Assembly (NCBI GenBank): GCA_035063785.1
Contig: JAPSFS010000001.1
Coordinates: forward strand, 348,636-412,635
From: Comamonas_C sp026954015
Lineage (GTDB): Bacteria > Pseudomonadota > Gammaproteobacteria > Burkholderiales > Burkholderiaceae_C
Direction: 5' to 3'
DNA length: 64,000 nt
Shown here: one piece after another, positions 1-9,446 of the stretch
Layout of the letters: each line of letters starts with the position of its first letter
Numbering within the stretch: the first letter of the stretch is position 1
The notes under the pieces: model-generated
What the model saw: only the letters and a program-made list of their open reading frames with translations
Told to the model about the DNA's origin: nothing
Databases searched by the model: none
Translations under genes and position numbers: made by a program

Positions 1-891
1 TTCCTCGCCGGGCGGCCTGCGCTGCGCGGCCGGGGCGAACCGCCGAAGCCGCTGGCGCGCCGCGCCGAATTCACGCTCTACGGCGCGGGGTTGGTCGCCG
101 TGGCGCTGGCGTGGCTGCTGATCCGCTACCAGCACCTGGTGCAGACGCTCCTGATCGTGGCGGGCGTCGCGATGCTCGGCTACATCCTGTCGGTGGCGCT
201 GCGCCTGCCCAGGGAGCCGCGCGAGCGCATCTTCGCCATCCTGTTCCTGATCGCGCTCAACCCGGTGTTCTGGGGGCTGTACGAGCAGGCGGGCGGCAGC
301 CTCAATCTCTACACCGACCGCTACGTGGACCGCGCGGGCGTGCCGGCCAGCCTGTTCCAGTCGATCAACCCGATCTACATCGTGCTGCTCGGCCCGGTCT
401 TCGCCGCGCTGTGGCAGTGGCTGGGCAAGCGTCGCCTCGAACCCTCGGCGCCTGCCAAGTTCGGGCTGGCGATCATCCAGCTCGGGCTCGGCTTCTTCCT
501 CCTCGTCTGGGGCGCGAACGCGGCGGGCGCGCAGGCGCTGACGCCGGTGGTCTTCATCTTCCTGATCTACCTGCTCAACACCACCGCGGAGCTGTGCCTG
601 TCGCCGGTCGGCCTCTCGGCGATGACGCGGCTGTCGCCCGCGCAGCTCGCCAGCTTCGTCATCGGCGCGTGGTTCTACATGAACGCGGTCGGCAATTTCG
701 TCGCCGGCAAGATCGGCGAGGCGACGGGTGGAGAAAGCGGCACGATGTCGCGCGAACTGACGCTCTCGATCTACGCCCAGCTCGGCTGGGTCGCGCTGGG
801 CATCGGCCTTGCGGTGCTGCTGCTGGCGCGGGCCGTGCGGCCCTGGCTGCACCTGGATACGCTCAAAGACGAGCGCGCTACAGCAGCCTGA
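1..891 (+). CDS. POT-family proton-dependent oligopeptide transporter, C-terminal part (5' end outside window)
   Basis: The frame is open from the first base and ends at 891, giving 296 visible residues. Hydrophobic segments alternate with short loops throughout. The stretch FWGLYEQAGGSLNLYTDR is typical of the POT/PTR (MFS) di- and tripeptide:H+ symporters, where it lies in a C-terminal-half helix. The visible part corresponds roughly to the last six or seven helices; the N-terminal helices with the proton-coupling ExxER motif lie upstream of the window. It converges on the LuxR-type gene, and the two 3' ends overlap by 14 bp. Family assignment is good; substrate is inferred from family only. 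Confidence 0.85.
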   Translation, partial: FLAGRPALRGRGEPPKPLARRAEFTLYGAGLVAVALAWLLIRYQHLVQTLLIVAGVAMLGYILSVALRLPREPRERIFAILFLIALNPVFWGLYEQAGGSLNLYTDRYVDRAGVPASLFQSINPIYIVLLGPVFAALWQWLGKRRLEPSAPAKFGLAIIQLGLGFFLLVWGANAAGAQALTPVVFIFLIYLLNTTAELCLSPVGLSAMTRLSPAQLASFVIGAWFYMNAVGNFVAGKIGEATGGESGTMSRELTLSIYAQLGWVALGIGLAVLLLARAVRPWLHLDTLKDERATAA

Positions 892-1633
892 GGCTGGCCA
901 GCCGCGCCACGGCGTGCGCGCGGTTTCTCGCGCCGAGCTTGGTGCGGGCGTTGTCGATGTGAAAGCGCACGGTCGCCTCGGTGATGTCGAGCAGGTCGGC
1001 GATTTCCTTGTCGCGCCGACCGTCGGCCATGAAGGCGAGGCAGTCCCGCTCGCGGTTGCTCAGTTGTGGCAGCGCGTCGGCCAGGCCGCCGGAAAACTCC
1101 ATCAGCCGTTCCGTCAGCATCAGCCCGGCCAGTTGCACCGCGCGCGCCACGCCGGGGTGGATGTCGCGCTCGCCGAAGCCCAGGTGCAGCGAGGTGATCG
1201 CGCCGCGCGCGCCGTAGGAGGTGGCGCACAGTGCATCGGCGATGCGCGCCTCGCCCAGCGCCTCCCAGTAGTCGCCGAAGCGCGGGTCGTCGTGCGGCGC
1301 GAAATCGGAGAAGCGGTAGCGCGTTCGGCTCTCGCGGATCGCGCCGAGCAGCGGGTTGCAGTCGAAGCAGATGTAGTTGAACGCGCTGCTGCCCGGCCAG
1401 TGCTGCGGTGAGATGCGGGTGATGAAGCCGCCCGCCCGCCAATGGGCCTCGGAGGTCAGCCGCGCCAGGGGGCGGCGGTACAGCCGGGTCTGCAGGTAGG
1501 TGGCGCCGATGCGCCGGGCCGCCGCGAAGAAGCAGGTGCTGGCTTCCTCGGCGGTCGTGGCGGCCAAGGCGTCGTCCGCCAGCCGCAGCGCCTGCTGCGC
1601 ACTGCTGCCTGCCAAGTCGATTCCTGCGTTCAT
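878..1633 (-). CDS. LuxR-family transcriptional regulator with N-terminal sensor domain
   Basis: 251 residues from the ATG at 1633; a TTG five codons upstream is less likely. The last ~65 residues form a GerE/LuxR helix-turn-helix (LSNRERDCLAFMADG, then EIADLLDITEATVRFHIDNA). The N-terminal ~170 residues are rich in W, Y and D and resemble the autoinducer-binding domain of quorum-sensing regulators (for example WEALGEARIADALCATSYG). No LuxI-type AHL synthase is next to it, so it would be a LuxR solo if it binds a signal. Its ligand and targets cannot be read from sequence. It is transcribed away from the lipoprotein gene at 1776. Confidence 0.8.
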   Translation of the reverse strand: MNAGIDLAGSSAQQALRLADDALAATTAEEASTCFFAAARRIGATYLQTRLYRRPLARLTSEAHWRAGGFITRISPQHWPGSSAFNYICFDCNPLLGAIRESRTRYRFSDFAPHDDPRFGDYWEALGEARIADALCATSYGARGAITSLHLGFGERDIHPGVARAVQLAGLMLTERLMEFSGGLADALPQLSNRERDCLAFMADGRRDKEIADLLDITEATVRFHIDNARTKLGARNRAHAVARLASLRLL

Positions 1634-1775
1634 ATGCAGTATCCCCAAGCCCGTCTTCAGGCCGCTTTTTTTGCAAATATATCGTCAACGCGCGGCAAAC
1701 CTATGAGTTTCGGGAGTTGTGCAGCGCCTGGCTATCGGCAACCATCCTTTGCAAGGAAACGTGAAGGAGCGCCGC

Positions 1776-4427
1776 ATGAAGACCCCGAACCTTACCCCGC
1801 AGCGACTGCCCAGCCTGCTGCGGCGCAAGCTCCTGCTGGGCCTGCCCGGCGGCCTGGCGCTGGCCTCGCCCCTGGCGCTCGTCTCCTGCGGCGGCAGCAG
1901 CGACGACGGCGGCGGCGGCTTCGATCCGGCCATCGACGAGATCGTCGCCCGGCTGCCTGCCCTCAAGCGCAGCGCGCAGGCGGTCAAGGTCGTGCTGCCG
2001 GTGGGCCTGGGGGTCGACCCCGCGACCACCCACTTCGTCACCGGCAACAACGTCTCGCAGGTCATGGCCGACGGCAGCGCCGGCGCCGTGCTCATCGACG
2101 GCGCGCCGCAGATGGGCTACCTGTTCGACGCCAATGGCCGGCTGCTGCTCATGAGCGCCATCGAACCGGGCGTGCGCACCACCATCGACGCGCGCGGCAG
2201 CGCCGAGGCGCTGCTGCTGGCCGTCTGCGAAGGCGGCCTGCTGGAGCCGGCCATCCGCATCGCGCTGCGGCGCGCGCTCGCCGACGCGCGCCTGGATGCC
2301 GTCGTCGAGCCCGTGCGCCAGGCCGTCGAGGCGGCTCAGCGGCGCCAGGGGATCGACCCCGCCGACAGCGAGCTCATGGACGCGCTCAGGGGCGCCGTGC
2401 GCCTGCTGTGCGGCGCCTCGGGCGACGGCGCGTCGCCCAAATCCGTCACCGTCTCGCCCGAGGGCACGGAGAGCGGCATCACCGTGCAGCCCACCGAAGA
2501 CTTCAACACCGTCGTGCTGCAAAACCAGTTCCGCCGCCGCACGCACGTGTGGATCGCGCGCACCGGCTCCTACGACAGCGAGGGCAACTACAGCGCGCTG
2601 CCCGCGCCCGCGCCCGCGCCCGCGCTGGCCGACTTCGCGCTCGACGCCACCACGGCGCTGTCGTTCGACAACCTCGTCAAGAGCGCCGGCGACTACGTCA
2701 CGCAGTTCTACTCCGACATCGGGTTCCTGGGCGCCTACGAGTCCGGCAGCGCCGTGTGGACGCCGGTCAAGAGCGCCCCGGTGCAGCTGCTCTTCGAGCC
2801 CGACGGCGCGCAGGGCGTCGAATACAGCGCGCGCGTCGTCGGCATCGCGGCGGTGGACAACGGCGTGCTCTCCGAGGCCGAGAACGCCGCCTACGAGCAG
2901 ATCCTGTGGGACACGCTGATCGAGGACATCGCCAAGCCGTTCATCCAGACGCTGATCCTGCCGATGATCAGCGAGCGCGTGCCGGGGCTGGCCGAGCCCG
3001 AGTTCCAGAAGGTGAGCTGGCAGCTCGTGCTCAACGGCATCGCCGATCTGACGAACCTGGCCGTCGGCGGCAGTTTCTTCCCGGCGACCGTCGATGCGCT
3101 GAAGAAGGGCGAGTTCAAGGCGGCGGTCTCGGGCTTTCTCACCGAGTTCTTCTCAAGCAACACCTTCCAGGGCCTGTACGAGGCGGGAATGAGCGCCTGG
3201 GTCAAGTCGTCGGGCGTCGATTGGACGCTGCGCGACGGCAAGGGCACGCTCATCGGCGTGAACCTGCTCGACCGGGAAACCCTGGCCGCGCGCAACGTGG
3301 CGGCGCTGCGCGGGGCGCTGGGCAAGCTCGCGCGCATCATCCAGCTCATCAAGGTCGGCACGCTGATCGGCGACTACGCGGCCATCGGTCATGACCTGCT
3401 GGGTTCGGCGCGCCTGACCGAGTTCACGCTGACGATCTCCAAGGCCCAGGTCTCGCTCACGCCCAAGCCCTTCGAGGTGGCTGCCACCTCGGGGCTGTTT
3501 GCGATCACCGCCAAGGTCGAGGGGCTGGAGGCCTCGGTGCCGGCCTCCAGCGTGTTCGTCGAGTGGAAGTGCAGCGGCAAGTACGGCACGCTGTACCAGG
3601 TGGGCGGCAGCGGCAGCGACAGCTTCACGAGCCCGCTGACGGCGCCGAGCCACAACTATGCGCCCAGCGGCGTGGAAGACGACCCGGCCGACCCGGAGAC
3701 GATCGCGGTCGTGGCGTTCTACCGCAACCCGACGACCAACAAGCGCGTGGAGATGGGCAAGGCGAGTGTGAGCGTGGTGTTCAAGCGCGAGTTCAGCCTC
3801 GGGCTGTCGCCGGCGGGCTGCGACCTGCCGACCGAGACGGACATGCCGCTGCAGGCGTTCGTGCGCGAGAAGCTGCCGGCGGGCTCCACGGTGGAGTGGG
3901 AGTGGACGCACGGGGGCGCGGGCACGCTCACGGCTGGGGCGCCCGATGCCAATCCGGGTGACAGCTCGGCGACGCTGGCCACCGGCGCGGGCGAGGGCAG
4001 CGCCACGGTGAGCGTGCGCGCCACGGTGCGTGTGCCGGCCAGCGATCCCAAGGGCGCGCGCACCATTCAGACGCAGGTCGTCAGCGCTACCTACAGGATC
4101 AAGAAGGGCACGCGCGAGATCACGTTCGACGCATCGGGGGGCGTCTTCTCCTACGCCGACGGCACTGCCTCGTACACCGCGTTCATCGTGCCGCGCTTGC
4201 CGAAGGCGACCGGCTACGTCGCCGTGCTCAGCGGGTACGCCTACCCCAATTGCAACCGCACAGTGCGCTGGAACAGCGAGATCCCCGATCGCGGCGACTG
4301 CAACTTCCCCGTCACCTACCACCCGATCGCCGCGCGTGCGCTGGCGCCCTGCTGGGCCGTGTGGATCGGCTTCGCGGGCCTCCCCATCGAAGGCAAATGC
4401 ACCGTGACGATCACGCTGCCTGCCTGA
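1776..4427 (+). CDS. Putative Tat-exported lipoprotein, large, unknown function
   Basis: 883 residues. The ATG at 1776 is chosen because AAGGAG lies just upstream. The N-terminus has a twin-arginine pair (R16-R17 in LLRRKLLLG), a hydrophobic core and a lipobox LVSC with Cys38, followed by a Gly/Ser/Asp-rich linker. This suggests Tat export and lipid anchoring. The middle is mixed alpha/beta. The last ~350 residues are beta-rich with Thr/Ser/Val-rich strands, suggesting Ig-like domains. I do not recognise a catalytic motif or a named family. A small secreted protein follows after 10 bp, so the two probably form an operon. Confidence 0.7.
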   Translation: MKTPNLTPQRLPSLLRRKLLLGLPGGLALASPLALVSCGGSSDDGGGGFDPAIDEIVARLPALKRSAQAVKVVLPVGLGVDPATTHFVTGNNVSQVMADGSAGAVLIDGAPQMGYLFDANGRLLLMSAIEPGVRTTIDARGSAEALLLAVCEGGLLEPAIRIALRRALADARLDAVVEPVRQAVEAAQRRQGIDPADSELMDALRGAVRLLCGASGDGASPKSVTVSPEGTESGITVQPTEDFNTVVLQNQFRRRTHVWIARTGSYDSEGNYSALPAPAPAPALADFALDATTALSFDNLVKSAGDYVTQFYSDIGFLGAYESGSAVWTPVKSAPVQLLFEPDGAQGVEYSARVVGIAAVDNGVLSEAENAAYEQILWDTLIEDIAKPFIQTLILPMISERVPGLAEPEFQKVSWQLVLNGIADLTNLAVGGSFFPATVDALKKGEFKAAVSGFLTEFFSSNTFQGLYEAGMSAWVKSSGVDWTLRDGKGTLIGVNLLDRETLAARNVAALRGALGKLARIIQLIKVGTLIGDYAAIGHDLLGSARLTEFTLTISKAQVSLTPKPFEVAATSGLFAITAKVEGLEASVPASSVFVEWKCSGKYGTLYQVGGSGSDSFTSPLTAPSHNYAPSGVEDDPADPETIAVVAFYRNPTTNKRVEMGKASVSVVFKREFSLGLSPAGCDLPTETDMPLQAFVREKLPAGSTVEWEWTHGGAGTLTAGAPDANPGDSSATLATGAGEGSATVSVRATVRVPASDPKGARTIQTQVVSATYRIKKGTREITFDASGGVFSYADGTASYTAFIVPRLPKATGYVAVLSGYAYPNCNRTVRWNSEIPDRGDCNFPVTYHPIAARALAPCWAVWIGFAGLPIEGKCTVTITLPA

Positions 4428-4437
4428 AGGAAACGCC

Positions 4438-4863
4438 ATGCACACCTACCTGCGGAAACTGCCGCTGGCGGCGGCCCTGGTGGCCGCGGCGGCGCTCGGC
4501 TTGCCCGCGGTCGCTGACGCCGACACGCACGTCTGGAATTACAAGAGCTACAAGAAGGGGACGTCCGGCACCTTCGACCGCAGCCGGTTTGTCGCGGGCA
4601 CTCTCACACTGCAAGAGGAGGGCGGTCAGGCCACGATCACCATCACGGCTGGCACGCTTGACGCGTGCCTCGCAGGCGCACTGCCCGCGACCGTGACGCG
4701 CACCGACACGCAGACCGTCATCGAGGTGCCGCCGCACATATCCGGTTGCGAGCATTTCCGCTACGTCATCCGCAACGACGGCAGTGGCGGCGTGCGCGAG
4801 GGCAGGCGCGGAGAGCGGTGGTTCACCTACACCTACGACTTCGACCTGACGCCGAAGAAGTGA
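4438..4863 (+). CDS. Small secreted protein, unknown function
   Basis: 141 residues with a clear Sec signal peptide: charged MHTYLRK, then an Ala/Leu-rich core (LPLAAALVAAAALGLP) and a likely Ala-x-Ala cleavage near AVADA. AAGGAA precedes the ATG. The mature part is ~115 residues, beta-rich, with two cysteines that could form a disulphide. No family recognised. It lies 10 bp after the large lipoprotein gene and 22 bp before the DsbA-like gene, which fits a periplasmic, disulphide-bearing role, but that link is only contextual. Confidence 0.65.
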   Translation: MHTYLRKLPLAAALVAAAALGLPAVADADTHVWNYKSYKKGTSGTFDRSRFVAGTLTLQEEGGQATITITAGTLDACLAGALPATVTRTDTQTVIEVPPHISGCEHFRYVIRNDGSGGVREGRRGERWFTYTYDFDLTPKK

Positions 4864-4885
4864 GCGTGCGGGCACAATGCGGGGC

Positions 4886-5539
4886 ATGGCACCGCCTGTT
4901 CTGAAGATCGACTTCGTCTCCGACGTGGTCTGCCCGTGGTGTGCGGTCGGCCTGCATGCGCTGGAGCGCGCGGCCGAGCGGCTGCAAGGTGAGGTGGTGC
5001 TCGAATGGCACTTTCAGCCGTTCGAGCTCAACCCCGGCATGGGCCCCGAGGGGCAGGATCTGGAGGAGCACCTGCGCGGGAAGTACGGCTCCAGCGCCGA
5101 ACAGATGGCGCAGACGCGCGCGCTGCTGACCGAGCGCGGTGCGCAGGTGGGTTTCACGTTCAATCTGGACAAGCGCACGCGTACCTGGAATACCTTTGAC
5201 GCGCACCGGTTGCTGCATTGGGCGGGTGAGGAGGGTGCGCCGGGGCAGCAGCGCGCGCTCAAGCATGCGCTGCTGTCGGCGTATTTCACCGAGGGCAGGA
5301 ACCCGTCGGATCACGCGGTGCTGGTCGAGGCCGCCGCTGCCGCAGGGCTCGGCGCGGAGCGCGCCCGCGCCGTCCTGGCGGGCGGCACCCATGCCGCCGA
5401 GGTGCGCGCTCGGGAGGCGTTCTACCAGGGCCAGGGCATCCATTCGGTGCCGTCGGTCATCGTCAATGACCGCCACCTGATCCAGGGCGGCCAGCCGGTC
5501 GAGGTATTCGAGCGCGCGCTGCGCCAGCTCGCGCACTAG
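4886..5539 (+). CDS. DsbA-family (FrnE-like) thioredoxin-fold oxidoreductase
   Basis: 217 residues from the ATG at 4886; an ATG at 4877 is equally possible. The N-terminus is a thioredoxin-fold strand (LKIDFVSDVVCPWC) carrying the CPWC redox pair. A helical insertion follows, and the cis-proline region is near the C-terminus (GIHSVPSVIVNDRHLIQGGQP). No signal peptide is visible, so a cytoplasmic FrnE-type dithiol oxidoreductase or polyketide-isomerase-like DsbA protein is most likely. The length fits the family (about 210-240 residues). Confidence 0.88.
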   Translation: MAPPVLKIDFVSDVVCPWCAVGLHALERAAERLQGEVVLEWHFQPFELNPGMGPEGQDLEEHLRGKYGSSAEQMAQTRALLTERGAQVGFTFNLDKRTRTWNTFDAHRLLHWAGEEGAPGQQRALKHALLSAYFTEGRNPSDHAVLVEAAAAAGLGAERARAVLAGGTHAAEVRAREAFYQGQGIHSVPSVIVNDRHLIQGGQPVEVFERALRQLAH

Positions 5540-5606
5540 CCGCGCCTGCGCCAGCCGCTGTGCAACGCGGTGGGCGGACCGCCGCAGACTCCCCTGAATT
5601 TTCGGC

Positions 5607-5633
5607 TCAAGTTCTCGGCGAACGGGCCGATAT
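5607..5633 (+). promoter_or_regulatory. Candidate FliA (sigma-28) promoter upstream of the GGDEF-EAL gene
   Basis: TCAAGTTC (5607-5614), then an 11-bp spacer, then GCCGATAT (5626-5633). The sigma-28 consensus is TAAAGTTT-N11-GCCGATAA, so the match is 6/8 and 7/8 with exact spacing. It lies about 80 bp before the ATG at 5714. It would place this c-di-GMP gene in the flagellar/chemotaxis class III regulon. Confidence 0.6.
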
Positions 5634-5713
5634 GTCCATAAGCGGTCATTTAGGGGCGCTGATGCTCGTTTGAGCTGCACCCCGCTGGACGTATAAACCG
5701 CCAGCGGGTCATC

Positions 5714-8692
5714 ATGAAATCGTTAACCAACACCCTTAGTTCGTCCGTGGGGAGCTCCTCCTGGCAAGGCGCGTCCGAGCGCGCCTTGTCCTGGCTGCTC
5801 GTCGGCGCCCTGCCGGCGGCGATCCTGGTGTTGTCTGCCCTGGCACTGTTCACCTGGACGTCGCACTACGCCTACGAGGAGCCTGCTGCCGTGGCGATGC
5901 GCGTGGTGGAGGATGCCCATGCCAGCCTCACCCCCCGGGAGGCCCTGGCAGCGCTGCAAAAGCAGGCGCCCGTGCTGCGGCAGGACACCAAGCTCAAGGA
6001 AACACCGTTCTGGTTCGAATTCGCCGTGCCTGTGGCGCAGTCGGGTCAGGCGGCAGTCGAGTTTCCTTCGCGGCACCTGGTTCAACTGGCCTGCTGGGAT
6101 GGCGGCGCACTGGCACCGCTGGGGGAGGTGAATCTGCATGGTGGAAGCGGCCGCCTGTTCGATTCGCGGGGCGGTTTCGGCATGCGCTTGCAAGGCTTGT
6201 CGCCTGGTGCGTCAGTACTGTGCGAAGCCCGGTTCGTCGGGCCTGGGCGCCTGACGACGCTGCAGTGGGACGAGGGAGCGCTGCGGCTCGCCACGCAATC
6301 TTTTCAACGCGATACCGGCCTGCTGGAAGGCGGCATCCTGATGCTGGCGCTGTTCGTGCTGTTGACGGCGCTCATCAACCGCAATGCCACCTATGTGCTG
6401 TTCGGGGTGTGGCTGCTGATCAATCTGCGCATGGGAGCGCTGTCGGCAGGCTGGGATCGACAGTGGCTGGGGTATGACATACCGGTGGAGTGGCTGGCGC
6501 GCATGCGCAGCGTGACGATCGCGTTGCTCTACACCCTGACGTTCCAGCTCTTTCGCGCGCTGTTCCAGGATCAATTGGTGAAATGCGCCAAGCCGCAGGT
6601 GTTCGAGTGGTTGCACTGGAGCTGTGTGGGGGTGCTGGTGCTGTCGGTCACGGTGCCCTATGCGCAGTTCCTGCCTTTGGTATGGGTGGCCTCGCCGCTG
6701 GGCAGCCTGATGTTGCTGGGTGTTCTGGTACGCATCGTCGTCAGGACGCGCTCGCCGGTGGCTGCCTGGTATGGCAGCGCCATCGCCGTGATGTTGATCG
6801 CCAGCCTGTACGAGGTCGTGGCCGCAGCGTGGGGGGTCAAGACGTGGATAGGTTCGGTGAACAGCGTGACGGCGGCGCTGGCCTCCAGCCTGCTGGCTTC
6901 GATGGCCATCGGTGCGCAGCTGCGCCAGGAGCACGAACAGCGCGTGCAGGCGCAGGCAGAGCTGGTCCACAACTACGAGGTGATGCCGCTCGGACTGTTC
7001 ACCCTTGATCTGTCGGGTCGCTTCCTTGCCGCCAACCCTGCGCTGCATACGGCGCTGGGCCCCGACGTGTTGATGCGCGGCCACAACCATTGGGACGATC
7101 ATTTCCCGTCGATGCGGTGGCAGCAGGTGCTGCAATCGCTGAACGATCAGTTTGAGGTGGAGCTGGAACTCACGGGCCGGGCGGTTGCTGACGGGCAGCC
7201 CGCACGCCGCTATCTGGTCAATGCGATTCGCTCGGAAGACCGTGTCGAAGGTTCACTGCAGGACGTAACGGAGCGGTCCATTGCCGTGGAGCGCTTGCGC
7301 TTCCTTGCCGACCACGACCCGCTCACCCAGGTGTTCAACCGCGACGGGATCCGCGCCGAGCTGGAGCGGGCGTTGCAGTCGGCGCGTGTTGGCTCGACGC
7401 TGGCGCTGGCGTACCTGGACCTGGACCGCTTCAAATTGATGAACGAGCTGTTCGGCCACTACGCGGGCGACGAAGTGCTGACCCAGGTCTGCGCCCGCGT
7501 CACCGCGCTGCTGGAGGGCGACATGCGCATGGGGCGCATGGGTGGTGACGAATTCATCCTGCTGATGCCGGGTGTGAGTCTGGCGCGGGCCACGATGCTG
7601 TGCCAGGAAATTGTGCGGCAGATCGGTGATCGGCCCTACCGGGTGGGCGACCGGTCTTTTCATGTGCTCGGTTCCGTGGGGCTGGTCAACGCGGCGCGCG
7701 CGGGCTCGGTCGAGGAGGCCGTTTCGACCGCCAACCGTGCCTGCCGGGAGGCGAAAGTCAGCCGTGGCAGCCACCTGGTGGTGTTCGAGCACGACTCGCA
7801 GGCACTGCGCGAGCACGAGGCGGAGATCGCGCTGGCCGGGCGCCTCGCGGCATCGGACGACCTGCAGGGCCTGTATCTGGAGATGCAGCCCATCATGTCG
7901 TTGACTGCGCCGGACCAGTCGCTCAATTTCGAGGTGCTGCTGCGCATGCGCGGTGCCGATGGCGAAGTGGTGCCCACGCCGCGCCTGATATTGGCGGCTG
8001 AAAACAGCGGCTGCATGGGACAGGTGGACCGCTGGGTGCTGCGCCATACCCTCGTCTGGATGCGCGAGCACCAGGAGGATCTCGAGTTGACGCGCTTCGT
8101 CTGCATGAACCTGAGCGGCGCTTCGCTCAACGACGAAAACTTCCTGCAGGACGCGGTCCAGATGCTGCAGGCCTACAGCGACGTGGTGTCGCGCCTGTGC
8201 CTGGAAATCACCGAAAGCGTGGCGCTGCACGACCTGGAGAACACGCGGCGTTTCATCGCGCAGGTGCACGACCTGGGCGCCAAGGTGGCGTTCGACGACT
8301 TTGGCGCGGGCTACACCTCGTTTTCCTACCTCAAGCAGCTCAAGGGCGATCTGGTCAAGATCGACGGCAGCTTCGTCGTCAACATCAACGAGCACCCGGC
8401 CAACGTGGCCATCGTGGAGGCCATCGTCGGGCTGGCGCGCAACCTGGGCATGAAGGTCATCGCGGAGTGGGCCGAAGACAGCGCCACGGTACAGACCCTT
8501 GCGGACATCGGCGTGGACTATGTGCAGGGCTTCGCGATTGCGCGTCCGCAGGCGCCAGAGCGCATTCTTGCGGCGCGCTCGGCGGCGGATTTCGTGAACG
8601 ACCCCGGGTTGTTGCACGCGCTCCTGTTGCGGGGCTGGCCTGCGCCTCTACCTTTGGTGGGTGAAGCGCCTCCCAGCGTTGCGAAGCACTGA
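5714..8692 (+). CDS. Membrane GGDEF-EAL (diguanylate cyclase/phosphodiesterase) protein with 7TM-type sensor
   Basis: 992 residues. An N-terminal helix (about 20-45) is followed by a ~150-residue putative periplasmic domain, then about seven hydrophobic helices (about 200-400) resembling 7TMR-DISM receptors. A PAS-like linker (about 415-520) leads into a GGDEF domain with an intact GGDEF motif near residue 610, and then an EAL domain with EVLLR near 739. EAL catalytic features are present: NLSGASL, EITES, DDFGAGYTS and the lysine in LVKIDGSF. The usual I-site RxxD before GGDEF is absent. Both activities look possible; net direction on c-di-GMP cannot be predicted. A sigma-28 promoter candidate lies upstream, which suggests a motility role. 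Confidence 0.92.
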   Translation: MKSLTNTLSSSVGSSSWQGASERALSWLLVGALPAAILVLSALALFTWTSHYAYEEPAAVAMRVVEDAHASLTPREALAALQKQAPVLRQDTKLKETPFWFEFAVPVAQSGQAAVEFPSRHLVQLACWDGGALAPLGEVNLHGGSGRLFDSRGGFGMRLQGLSPGASVLCEARFVGPGRLTTLQWDEGALRLATQSFQRDTGLLEGGILMLALFVLLTALINRNATYVLFGVWLLINLRMGALSAGWDRQWLGYDIPVEWLARMRSVTIALLYTLTFQLFRALFQDQLVKCAKPQVFEWLHWSCVGVLVLSVTVPYAQFLPLVWVASPLGSLMLLGVLVRIVVRTRSPVAAWYGSAIAVMLIASLYEVVAAAWGVKTWIGSVNSVTAALASSLLASMAIGAQLRQEHEQRVQAQAELVHNYEVMPLGLFTLDLSGRFLAANPALHTALGPDVLMRGHNHWDDHFPSMRWQQVLQSLNDQFEVELELTGRAVADGQPARRYLVNAIRSEDRVEGSLQDVTERSIAVERLRFLADHDPLTQVFNRDGIRAELERALQSARVGSTLALAYLDLDRFKLMNELFGHYAGDEVLTQVCARVTALLEGDMRMGRMGGDEFILLMPGVSLARATMLCQEIVRQIGDRPYRVGDRSFHVLGSVGLVNAARAGSVEEAVSTANRACREAKVSRGSHLVVFEHDSQALREHEAEIALAGRLAASDDLQGLYLEMQPIMSLTAPDQSLNFEVLLRMRGADGEVVPTPRLILAAENSGCMGQVDRWVLRHTLVWMREHQEDLELTRFVCMNLSGASLNDENFLQDAVQMLQAYSDVVSRLCLEITESVALHDLENTRRFIAQVHDLGAKVAFDDFGAGYTSFSYLKQLKGDLVKIDGSFVVNINEHPANVAIVEAIVGLARNLGMKVIAEWAEDSATVQTLADIGVDYVQGFAIARPQAPERILAARSAADFVNDPGLLHALLLRGWPAPLPLVGEAPPSVAKH

Positions 8693-8705
8693 GCGCGCGC
8701 GCCGT

Positions 8706-9446
8706 CTACATCAGCCGGCGGGGCGGCGGCAGCAGCGCGGAAAGGGTGGCCGCTGTGCCGTGGGCCCAGTCGTTGTGTGCGTGCGGCACGTCCAGAACGA
8801 TGTCGGGGTGGCGTGTCTCGACCATGAACTTGAGCATCGGGTGGTGCGCAGCGGCCCACCTATCCTGCGCGGTGCGCACCTCGAATTTCAAGACGCGGTG
8901 CGGCAGGTTGCCCACGTGGCGCATCGGGACGTAGCCCAGGTTCGGGTACACATCCTCGAACAGCAGGCGCTGGTACTGGCGATCCACGGGCGCACGCCCC
9001 GTGACGACCATCCAGTCCACATCACTGTGCAGGCAGTACAGATAGAAGGCCTTGAACAGCGCGGTCTTGACCAGGGTGCCCACACGCCCTTCGGAGACGC
9101 CCAGCCTCGTGGCCTCGGCCAAGGTACTGGCGCTCAGCGCGGGCGGCAGCGTCAACGAACGTTCCAGCGCCAGCGGTCCGTCCGCATTGGTCTGGATCCG
9201 CATGGTGCCCAGAGGGGAGCCGTCCAGGTGGGATTCCGCCAGCAGCACCACGGAGCTCGATGAAAAGTCGGCCTGCTCAGGTTCGCGCAGGGCCTGGGCC
9301 AGATCGGGTACATGGCGCGCATATGCCAGGTGGCGTATCTGGACGGCTTTTTGCAGCGCTTGCGTGTCGCTCACTACGCGGATGGAAAACGGCAGACGTT
9401 CCACGGTTTCGTTGGAGGCCGGATTTGCATGGACGGCGTAAGTCAT
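8706..9446 (-). CDS. FeeM-like N-acyl amino acid synthase / GNAT-fold acyltransferase
   Basis: 246 residues from the ATG at 9446. The fold signature is that of the autoinducer-synthase/FeeM acyltransferases: an N-terminal IRVVSDTQALQKAVQIRHLAYARHV, a basic and acidic core around LLAESHLDGSPLGTMRIQT, and EATRLGVSEG followed by a helix. FeeM-type enzymes transfer an acyl group from acyl-ACP to an amino acid. Substrate cannot be read here. It converges on the GGDEF-EAL gene with a 13-bp gap. A relation to the LuxR-type gene at 878-1633 is possible but untested. Some relatives occur with exosortase systems, none of which is visible here. Confidence 0.65.
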   Translation of the reverse strand: MTYAVHANPASNETVERLPFSIRVVSDTQALQKAVQIRHLAYARHVPDLAQALREPEQADFSSSSVVLLAESHLDGSPLGTMRIQTNADGPLALERSLTLPPALSASTLAEATRLGVSEGRVGTLVKTALFKAFYLYCLHSDVDWMVVTGRAPVDRQYQRLLFEDVYPNLGYVPMRHVGNLPHRVLKFEVRTAQDRWAAAHHPMLKFMVETRHPDIVLDVPHAHNDWAHGTAATLSALLPPPRRLM

